This document shows, in pieces, positions 48,876 to 54,962 of a DNA stretch of 54,962 nt. Under the pieces are notes generated by a model, which did no database searches, was not told the origin of the DNA, and worked only from the letters and a program-made list of their open reading frames with translations. Within the stretch, counting starts at the first letter, position 1; the number at the start of each line of letters is the position of its first letter. Position numbers and translations under genes: made by a program. The stretch spans positions 1-54,962 of the forward strand of contig JAJZVC010000017.1 of assembly GCA_021845865.1 (NCBI GenBank), given 5' to 3'. The DNA comes from Pseudomonadota bacterium (GTDB taxonomy: Bacteria > Pseudomonadota > Gammaproteobacteria > Burkholderiales > UBA9220).

Positions 48876-50873
48876 ATGTCAGTCACTTCGGAAGACATGA
48901 ACAAGAGCATGAATTTTCGCCGCTACAAGGATGGCGACAACCGCGTCCGCAGCTGGCAGGATCAGATTTTCCAGGCCGGTTGGTCCCACAAGTGTCCGAC
49001 CTACGTCCAGGCGACTCCTCCCTGCCAGGGCAGCTGCCCCGCTGGCGAAGACATCCGTGGCTACCTGAACATCGTCCGCGGCATGGAAAAGGCTCCCTCC
49101 GGCATGGAGATGCAGGAATATGCCTTCCGCCGCCTGACCGAAGCCAACCCCTTCCCCGCCGTGATGGGCCGTGTTTGCCCCGCTCCCTGCGAATCCGGTT
49201 GCAACCGCAACGAAGTGGATGACCGCGTGGGCATCAACTCCGTCGAGCATTACATCGGCGAGTACGCCATCGCCAAGGGCCTCAAGTTCGCCAAGCCCGA
49301 AAAGGAATCCGGCAAGAAAGTCGCCATCATCGGCGGCGGTCCCGCCGGCCTGTCCGCCGCCTATCAGCTGCGCCTGAAGGGCCACGGCGTGACCATTTTC
49401 GACGAGCACGAACTGCTCGGCGGCATGATGCGCTATGGCATCCCCGGCTTCCGTACTCCCCGTGACGTTCTCGACGCCGAAGTCCAGCGTATTCTGGACC
49501 TGGGCGTGGAGACCAAGCTGGGCGTTCACGTCGGCAAGGACGTGACCCTGGAGCAGCTGGAAAAAGAATTCGACGCCATTTTCGTCGCCCTGGGTGCCCA
49601 GGCTGGCCGTCCTCTGCCCGTGCCCGGCGCCGAGGCTCCCAACTGCGTGACCGGCATGGCCTTCCTGCGCGCCTTCAACGAAGGCCGTCTGCGTTACGTT
49701 GGCAAGCGCGTGGTGGTTATCGGTGGCGGTGACACCTCCATCGACGTGGCCACCGTTGCCCGCCGCCTCGGCCACATCAAGACCGAGCACGAGAAGGATC
49801 GCCCCGACTACGTCATCCAGGGCCAGGTGGCTCACGACGTGGGCAAGGTGGCCGCCGCCGAGGGCGCCGAAGTGGTGCTGGTGTCCCGCGCCACCATCGA
49901 CAAGATGGCTGCCGCCAAGCACGAAGTGGAAGAGGCCCTGGCTGAGGGCATCAATATCACCGGCGGCGTGACCCCCGTCGAAGTGGTGGTGGGCGCCGAC
50001 GGCCGCGCCACCGGCCTGAAAGTGCGCAAGCTGGAAGTTCAGGGCGGCAAGCAGGTGGAAGTGGAAGGCTCCGACTACGTGATCGAAGCCGACCTCATCG
50101 TGGCCGCCATCGGCCAGGCCGTGGACTTCACCGGCATGGAGTGGATGGACAACGGCAAGGGCCTGATCAGCGCCACCAAGAACTACCAGATCGCCGGCAA
50201 GCCCAACTACTTCGTCGGCGGCGACGTGCTCAAGCCCCACCTCCTGACCACCGCCATCGGCCACGGCGCCATCGCCGCCGACGGCATCGACCGCTACCTC
50301 AACGGCGAAGAGCTGGAAAAGCGTCCCAAGATCGATGTCCACTACTTCGACCTGATGCGCAAGCTGCACGAGGCCGGCCAGGATCCCGAGGAGTTCCATA
50401 CCCTGACCAAGGAAGAAATCCGCAAGGCCGAAGGCTTTGCCAAGGAGATCGACCTGGGCCTGCGCGGCACTTCCAGCGCCAAGTTCGCGGTGCACAACTT
50501 CGAGAACCGCGCCGACAAGTTCGTGATCCCCGCCGATGAGCTGTTCCTCGGCCACTTCACCGCGGTGCCCCGCAACAAGCGCGGCTACATCACCCTCGAC
50601 TCCGCCACCGTGCTGGGCCACTTCGAGGAACGTCTGTCCGCTCTCGACGACAAGCAGGCCGTCGCCGAGGCCAAGCGCTGCATGAGCTGCGGCCTGTGCT
50701 TCGAGTGCGACAACTGCGTGGTGTACTGCCCGCAGACCGCCGTGAAGAAGACCCCGAAGAAGGAGGCCACCACCGGCCGTTACGTGTACACCGACTACGA
50801 CCGCTGCATCGGCTGCCACATCTGCGCCGACGTATGTCCGACCGGTTACATCCAAATGGGCCTGGGCGACTAA
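48876..50873 (+). CDS. dsrL: DsrL, FAD/iron-sulfur NAD(P)-linked oxidoreductase
   Basis: A 665-aa protein similar to the small subunit of glutamate synthase. The N-terminal iron-sulfur domain has CQGSCPAGEDI and CPAPCESGCNRNEV, then an FAD site IIGGGPAGLSAAYQL (about 152), an NAD(P) site VIGGGDTSIDVATVA (about 285) and a C-terminal ferredoxin with CMSCGLCFECDNC and CIGCHICADVCPTG. In sulfur oxidisers it accepts electrons from DsrAB and reduces NAD(P). It is essential in Allochromatium. Confidence 0.96.
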   Translation: MSVTSEDMNKSMNFRRYKDGDNRVRSWQDQIFQAGWSHKCPTYVQATPPCQGSCPAGEDIRGYLNIVRGMEKAPSGMEMQEYAFRRLTEANPFPAVMGRVCPAPCESGCNRNEVDDRVGINSVEHYIGEYAIAKGLKFAKPEKESGKKVAIIGGGPAGLSAAYQLRLKGHGVTIFDEHELLGGMMRYGIPGFRTPRDVLDAEVQRILDLGVETKLGVHVGKDVTLEQLEKEFDAIFVALGAQAGRPLPVPGAEAPNCVTGMAFLRAFNEGRLRYVGKRVVVIGGGDTSIDVATVARRLGHIKTEHEKDRPDYVIQGQVAHDVGKVAAAEGAEVVLVSRATIDKMAAAKHEVEEALAEGINITGGVTPVEVVVGADGRATGLKVRKLEVQGGKQVEVEGSDYVIEADLIVAAIGQAVDFTGMEWMDNGKGLISATKNYQIAGKPNYFVGGDVLKPHLLTTAIGHGAIAADGIDRYLNGEELEKRPKIDVHYFDLMRKLHEAGQDPEEFHTLTKEEIRKAEGFAKEIDLGLRGTSSAKFAVHNFENRADKFVIPADELFLGHFTAVPRNKRGYITLDSATVLGHFEERLSALDDKQAVAEAKRCMSCGLCFECDNCVVYCPQTAVKKTPKKEATTGRYVYTDYDRCIGCHICADVCPTGYIQMGLGD

Positions 50874-50877
50874 GACG

Positions 50878-51378
50878 ATGCGTATCCCGACTATCAAAAC
50901 CATGGGCACCTGGCTGGCTTCGCTGGCCGTGGTGCTGGCGGTCGGGGTGTCGTCTCTCGCCATCGCCGACGGCGGCGCCAAAAGCGCCAAGGAAAAGGCG
51001 ATGCTCGAGGGTGTGAAGGGTGACAAGTGCGTTATGCCGACGGAAGACATGCGGCGCAACCACATGAAATACCTCAAGCACCATCGTGACGAAACCATGC
51101 ACCAGGGTATTCGCACCACCCAGTTCAGCCTCAAGGGCTGCGTCGAGTGTCACGCCAGCCCCAAGAACAACAGCGTGATCGGCACCAACGACAACTTCTG
51201 CCAGGGCTGCCACGCGTATGCCGCGGTGAAGCTGGACTGCTTCGAATGCCATTCGACCAAACCCAAGGCTAACGCCGCCTTCCACCCGATCGCGGGTCAG
51301 GCTCCCGGCCTGGCCGCCGACATGCGCAAGGATATGGCTGCCGCGCCTCAAACCAATGCTGCTGGAGCTGCTCAATGA
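50878..51378 (+). CDS. dsrJ: DsrJ, triheme cytochrome c
   Basis: A 166-aa periplasmic protein held by an uncleaved signal anchor (MGTWLASLAVVLAVGVSSLA). Three haem motifs are visible: CVECH, CQGCH and CFECH. Cys51 in KGDKCVMP is the candidate axial ligand for the unusual His/Cys haem of this family. It starts 4 bases after dsrL and overlaps dsrO by 4 bases. Confidence 0.95.
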   Translation: MRIPTIKTMGTWLASLAVVLAVGVSSLAIADGGAKSAKEKAMLEGVKGDKCVMPTEDMRRNHMKYLKHHRDETMHQGIRTTQFSLKGCVECHASPKNNSVIGTNDNFCQGCHAYAAVKLDCFECHSTKPKANAAFHPIAGQAPGLAADMRKDMAAAPQTNAAGAAQ

Positions 51379-52124
51379 GCGAACAGGAAAAACAGACCAC
51401 GATCGAGAATGAAGGCCGCCGCGGCTTCGTTGCCGCGGGTGTGGCTGCCGCTGCCGGTCTGGCCATCGCCCCCGGGGTGACCCTGCTGGACGTGGCGCAC
51501 GCCCGTCCGGCCGACCAGCCGGCCTCGAGCAAGAATCGCTGGGGTTTGCTGATCGACAGCACCAAGTGCAAGACTGGCTGCAACGACTGCGTCAACGCCT
51601 GCTTTACCGAAAACGCCATCAAGCAGGGCGACAAGGAAACCGATTCCCAGTGGATTCGCAAGGTCGAGCTGAAGGACCTGCGCACTGGACACACCGCTTC
51701 CCTGCCGATGATGTGCCAGCACTGCGCCCATCCTCCCTGCGTCGATGTGTGCCCCACCGGCGCTTCCTTCAAGCGCGCCGACGGCATCGTGCTGGTGGAC
51801 CGCCATATTTGTATCGGCTGCCGCTACTGCATGATGGCTTGTCCTTACAAGGCCCGCTCCTTCGTTCACGAAGAGCTGCACGACCAGAACCCGGACGTTC
51901 CTCGCGGCATGGGCTGCGTCGAGGCCTGTACCCTGTGCGTGCACAAGATCGACCGCGGTGACGGCACCACCGCCTGCGCCCAGGCCTGCAAGGAAGGCGC
52001 CATTCTGTTCGGCGACCTCAACGACCCCGAAAGCGAAATCTCCAAGCGCCTGGCGACCTACGCCAGCACCGAAGTGCGGGCCGACCTGCGCCTCGATACC
52101 GGCGTGCGCTATCAGGGTATTTGA
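51375..52124 (+). CDS. dsrO: DsrO, periplasmic iron-sulfur protein
   Basis: A 249-aa ferredoxin-like protein with a Tat-type signal (RRGFVAAGVAAAAGLAI) for folded export. Cysteine clusters include CKTGCNDCVNAC, CQHCAHPPCVDVCPTG, CIGCRYCMMACP and CTLCVHKI, giving several 4Fe-4S clusters as in HybA/DmsB-like subunits. It connects DsrJ haems with DsrP. Confidence 0.95.
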   Translation: MSEQEKQTTIENEGRRGFVAAGVAAAAGLAIAPGVTLLDVAHARPADQPASSKNRWGLLIDSTKCKTGCNDCVNACFTENAIKQGDKETDSQWIRKVELKDLRTGHTASLPMMCQHCAHPPCVDVCPTGASFKRADGIVLVDRHICIGCRYCMMACPYKARSFVHEELHDQNPDVPRGMGCVEACTLCVHKIDRGDGTTACAQACKEGAILFGDLNDPESEISKRLATYASTEVRADLRLDTGVRYQGI

Positions 52125-52166
52125 CAACGCTCGACAGTAACCAGACGAGACTGAGACGACTAAGCT

Positions 52167-53372
52167 ATGAAACCGATTGTTTACCGTGAAATCGAAGGCC
52201 GCAGCGCCGGGTACCTGGCGCTGCTGGGCGTGCTCGGCGTGCTGATTGCCCTGGGGCTGGGCTCTGCCTACTACATGGAGCACCACGGCCACATCGTGAC
52301 CGGCATGACCAACCAGATCGTCTGGGGCATGCCCCACGTCTTCGCCGTGTTCCTCATCGTCGCCGCTTCCGGCGCCCTCAACGTGGCGTCCATCGGCTCG
52401 GTGTTCGGCAAGACCATGTACAAGCCCATGGGTCCCCTGTCCGCCCTGCTGGCCCTGGCCCTGCTGGCCGGTGGCCTGACCATCCTGTTGCTGGACCTGG
52501 GCCGTCCCGACCGCCTGATCGTCGCCGCGACGACCTACAACTTCAAGTCCATCTTCGCCTGGAACGTGATCCTGTACTCCGGCTTCTTCGGCATCGTCGG
52601 CGTCTACCTGTGGATGCAGATGGACAAGCTGATGTACAAGTTCGCCAAGCCGGCCGGTTTCGCGGCCTTCATCTGGCGCCTGATCCTCACCACCGGTACC
52701 GGTTCCATCTTCGGCTTCCTGGTGGCCCGGGCGTTCTACGACTCCGCCATGCTGGCCCCCATGTTCGTGGTGATGTCCTTCTCCTATGGCCTCGCCATCT
52801 TCATCCTGGTGCTGATGGCCTCCTACAGCTGGAGCGGCCGTCCCCTGGGCGACGCCGTGGTCAACCGCCTGAAGAACCTGCAGGGAGTGTTCATCGCCGG
52901 CGCCCTGTACTTCGTGGTCGTGTTCCATCTGACCAACCTGTACTTCACCAAGCACCACGGCGTGGAGCACTTCATCCTGGTCGGCGGCGGCGGCATCACC
53001 ACCCTGTTCTGGCTCGGCCAGGTCATCCTTGGTTCCCTGGTGCCCCTGGCCATGGTCTATCATCCCAAGCTGGGCAAGAGCCGCACCGCCATCGCCGTGG
53101 CCTGCGTGCTGGTGGTTCTCGGCGGCCTGGCCCAGATGTACGTCACCATCATCGGCGGCCAGGCCTATCCCCTGGTGCTGTTCCCCGGTTATCAGGAGTC
53201 CAGCAGCTTCTTTGACGGCGTGGTTCACCCCTACAGCCCCAGCCTGCCCGAAATCCTTCTCGGTATCGGCGGCTTCGCCGTGGCCATGATCATGGTGGCC
53301 GTCGGCGTCAAGGTGTTGCGCTTCCTGCCGGATAGCCTGGACAACCATGCCGTGGACCCCCACGCCAAATAA
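52167..53372 (+). CDS. dsrP: DsrP, NrfD-like membrane subunit
   Basis: A 401-aa integral membrane protein with about 10 hydrophobic helices and the NrfD family pattern (LLLDLGRPDRLIVAAT, NVILYSGFFGIVG). It forms the second quinone-interacting module of DsrMKJOP. It is 42 bases downstream of dsrO. Confidence 0.95.
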   Translation: MKPIVYREIEGRSAGYLALLGVLGVLIALGLGSAYYMEHHGHIVTGMTNQIVWGMPHVFAVFLIVAASGALNVASIGSVFGKTMYKPMGPLSALLALALLAGGLTILLLDLGRPDRLIVAATTYNFKSIFAWNVILYSGFFGIVGVYLWMQMDKLMYKFAKPAGFAAFIWRLILTTGTGSIFGFLVARAFYDSAMLAPMFVVMSFSYGLAIFILVLMASYSWSGRPLGDAVVNRLKNLQGVFIAGALYFVVVFHLTNLYFTKHHGVEHFILVGGGGITTLFWLGQVILGSLVPLAMVYHPKLGKSRTAIAVACVLVVLGGLAQMYVTIIGGQAYPLVLFPGYQESSSFFDGVVHPYSPSLPEILLGIGGFAVAMIMVAVGVKVLRFLPDSLDNHAVDPHAK

Positions 53373-53384
53373 GTCGAGGTAGCC

Positions 53385-54392
53385 ATGACCGACGCCGCAG
53401 AACATCCGTTCGCCCCCTTCATCCGCACCCTCGGCAAGGGCAAGCACGGTTCCCGTGCCTTGTCCACCGACGAGGCCTACAGCGCGATGAAGATGATTCT
53501 CACCGACCAGGTGGAACCGATGCAGTTGGGGGCGTTCCTGATGCTGATGCGGGTCAAGGAAGAAACCCCGGCGGAACTGGCCGGTTTCGTCCGGGCCGCC
53601 CGGGAGACCTTCACCTATCCGGCCAACATGCCCGAGGTGGATATCGACTGGTCTTCCTACGCCGGCAAGCGCCGCCACCTCCCCTGGTTTCTTCTCTCCA
53701 CCCTGATGATGGCCAATGCCGGCATCAAGGTCTTCATGCACGGCATCGGCGGCCGCAAGGACGACCGGGCCTACACGCCGGAAACCCTGGCCGCCCTGGG
53801 CATCAAGCCCTGCGCCGACTTGGCCGAAGCGGCCAAGCGCATCGAGGAGACCAATTTCGCCTTCGTGCCGCTGAAGAACTTCAGTCCCAAGCTGGCGGAA
53901 TTCATCGAACTGCGCCCCCTGCTCGGCTTGCGCTCGCCGGTGCACACCCTGTCCCGGCTTCTCAACCCCTTCAACGCCAAGGTGATGATGCAGGGCATTT
54001 TCCATCCCGGCTACCAGGAAACCCACCAGGGCGCCGGCGTTCTTCTCAAGCAGCCTTATCTGGCCGTGCTGAAGGGCGACGGCGGCGAGATCGAGCGCGA
54101 TCCGGACATCCCCTGCCTGGTCAAGGTCGCCAAGAACGGCGAAACCTTCGAAGAGGAATGGCCCGCCATGTTCCCCGAGGGCCAGCGCCACCTGAAGGAA
54201 GAGCTGGACATCTCCAAGCTGGCCAAGGTGTGGCGCGGCGAAATGCGCGACGAATACGGCGAGGCCGCCGTCATGGGCACCGCCGCCATCGCCCTCAAGG
54301 GGCTCGGTCGCGCCGAGACCTTCGACGGCGCCCTGGCCCTGGCCAGGGAAATGTGGGAAAAGCGCGACACCGGCTGGCTCAAGGCCGCCTGA
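53385..54392 (+). CDS. TrpD2/YbiB-like phosphoribosyltransferase-fold protein
   Basis: A 335-aa protein of the anthranilate phosphoribosyltransferase fold (DEAYSAMKMILTDQVEPMQL, GAFLMLMRVKEETPAEL, FAFVPLKNFSPKLAEF). It corresponds to the YbiB/TrpD2 branch, in which E. coli YbiB is a nucleic-acid-binding protein and not an enzyme of tryptophan synthesis. It starts 12 bases after dsrP, inside the dsr operon, so a link with sulfur oxidation is possible. No role in the Dsr pathway is known to me. Confidence 0.82.
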   Translation: MTDAAEHPFAPFIRTLGKGKHGSRALSTDEAYSAMKMILTDQVEPMQLGAFLMLMRVKEETPAELAGFVRAARETFTYPANMPEVDIDWSSYAGKRRHLPWFLLSTLMMANAGIKVFMHGIGGRKDDRAYTPETLAALGIKPCADLAEAAKRIEETNFAFVPLKNFSPKLAEFIELRPLLGLRSPVHTLSRLLNPFNAKVMMQGIFHPGYQETHQGAGVLLKQPYLAVLKGDGGEIERDPDIPCLVKVAKNGETFEEEWPAMFPEGQRHLKEELDISKLAKVWRGEMRDEYGEAAVMGTAAIALKGLGRAETFDGALALAREMWEKRDTGWLKAA

Positions 54393-54397
54393 TAGGC

Positions 54398-54423
54398 AGC
54401 GCCCCGCACCGTCGGGGCGCTTT
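54398..54423 (+). terminator. Hairpin between the TrpD2-like gene and dsrN
   Basis: AGCGCCCCG (54398-54406) and CGGGGCGCT (54413-54421) form a perfect 9-bp stem with a 6-base loop; only three T follow. It may act as a weak terminator at the end of the main dsr transcript, with partial read-through to dsrN. Confidence 0.5.
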
Positions 54424-54441
54424 CATCCCCCGGCCGTTCCC

Positions 54442-54962
54442 ATGTCCCACCTCCTTATCTCCGCCGCCCACAAATCCTCCGGCAAGACCACGGTGAGCAT
54501 CGGGCTGTGCGCGGCGCTGCGGGCACGGGGGTTGGGCGTCCAGCCCTTCAAGAAGGGCCCCGACTACATTGATCCTATCTGGTTGGGACTGGCCAGCGGC
54601 CGCGAATGCCGCAATCTGGATTTCCACCTCATGGCGCCGGACGAGATACGCGCCCTGTTCGACCGCTTCAACAGCGCCGCGGACGTCAGCCTGATCGAAG
54701 GCAACAAGGGCCTTTACGACGGCCTCGACCTCGACGGCAGCAACAGCAACGCCGCCCTGGCGAAACTGCTGGAAGCGCCGGTGGTGCTGGTGATCGACGC
54801 CCGGGGCATGACCCGGGGCATCGCCCCCCTCATCCTCGGTTACCAGGCCTTCGACCGCGATATCCGCATCGCCGGCGTGATCCTCAACAACATCGGCGGC
54901 AGCCGCCACGAGGGCAAGCTGCGGGCGGTGATCGAGCACTATACCGAGGTGCCGGTGATCGG
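54442..54962 (+). CDS. dsrN: DsrN/CobB, cobyrinate-type a,c-diamide synthase, 3' end missing
   Basis: The reading frame starts at ATG 54442 and is open to the window end (173 codons). The start SHLLISAAHKSSGKTTVSIG holds the P-loop, followed by FKKGPDYIDPIWLG and EGNKGLYDGLD, typical of CobB/CbiA. In sulfur oxidisers this dsr-linked gene is called DsrN and is thought to make the sirohaem amide of DsrAB. The C-terminal glutaminase domain lies beyond the window. Confidence 0.92.
   Translation, partial: MSHLLISAAHKSSGKTTVSIGLCAALRARGLGVQPFKKGPDYIDPIWLGLASGRECRNLDFHLMAPDEIRALFDRFNSAADVSLIEGNKGLYDGLDLDGSNSNAALAKLLEAPVVLVIDARGMTRGIAPLILGYQAFDRDIRIAGVILNNIGGSRHEGKLRAVIEHYTEVPVI

Noticed and set aside
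48879..51134. 751-codon minus-strand frame opposite dsrL
   Set aside because: Shadow of the certain dsrL and dsrJ genes, with repetitive His/Ala/Gly composition.
51372..54191. 939-codon open frame on the minus strand opposite dsrO, dsrP and the TrpD2-like gene
   Set aside because: It is the antisense shadow of strongly biased GC-rich codons; the translation is low-complexity His/Gly/Gln-rich and matches no fold, while the plus-strand genes are certain.
1..54962. tRNA or rRNA genes and insertion sequences
   Set aside because: No cloverleaf-type sequence, rRNA block or transposase reading frame was recognised by eye; a tRNAscan/Infernal run would be the decisive check.

Overview
The window is GC-rich DNA from a sulfur-oxidising proteobacterium, most likely a betaproteobacterium of the Sulfuricella/Sulfuritalea/Thiobacillus kind. 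The decisive evidence is a complete oxidative-type dissimilatory sulfite reductase operon at 42417-54962 (dsrABEFHCMKLJOP, a TrpD2-like gene, then dsrN/cobB cut by the window end). DsrEFH and DsrL are present and no dsrD is seen, which fits the reverse (sulfur-oxidising) pathway. The GC-rich codon use, the Pseudomonas-type pyrB-pyrC' pair and coq7 agree with this placement. I saw no rRNA, tRNA, insertion sequence or CRISPR array.

Layout. 1-3000: a truncated DUF4124 protein, then ntrB-ntrC. 3001-6082 (minus): SH3-domain envelope protein, DUF4124-glutaredoxin protein, MFS permease and xthA. 6182-9973: prlC, a lysozyme-like orphan and a gamma carbonic anhydrase. 9992-21677 (minus): about 15 genes in a nearly gapless run, mntA-hepT-mpl-(208-aa ORF)-yqiA-rnb-tonB-algH-ruvX-pyrR-pyrB-methylase-BglII/BstYI-type endonuclease-pyrC'-(78-aa ORF). 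Housekeeping genes here are interleaved with three accessory insertions, and most joints overlap or have gaps of a few bases. 21692-25473: a free-standing MetH reactivation domain, ydcF, osmC-like, a low-GC GIY-YIG protein and coq7. 25537-32234 (minus): a haem-protein and signalling block (SHP, diheme cytochrome c, cytochrome b fused to a second diheme domain, HD-GYP, QseBC-like two-component pair) followed by glcF. 32336-33658: AGCS symporter. 33671-39157 (minus): CHASE-PAS histidine kinase, REC-PP2C phosphatase and REC-PAS-GGDEF cyclase. 39212-40647: mercaptopyruvate-type sulfurtransferase and an unknown partner.

The most interesting part is the divergent unit next to dsr (41980 to 40658, minus strand). 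It holds a 74-aa protein, a Cas6/Cmx6-like RAMP protein and a DsrC paralogue lacking both redox cysteines, and it ends at a strong intrinsic terminator. It is divergent from dsrA across a 436-bp region with two related palindromes, each placed at the putative promoter of one unit. The dsr leader also contains a terminator-like hairpin before dsrA, and there are strong hairpins in the dsrB-dsrE and dsrC-dsrM gaps. I infer a possible RNA-level control module for dsr. The parts are visible in the sequence; the function is a hypothesis.

How the dsr genes work together, from known family biology: DsrEFH passes sulfane sulfur to DsrC, DsrAB with DsrL oxidises the DsrC-bound sulfur to sulfite, DsrMKJOP recycles DsrC and links to the quinone pool, and DsrN makes the sirohaem amide for DsrAB.
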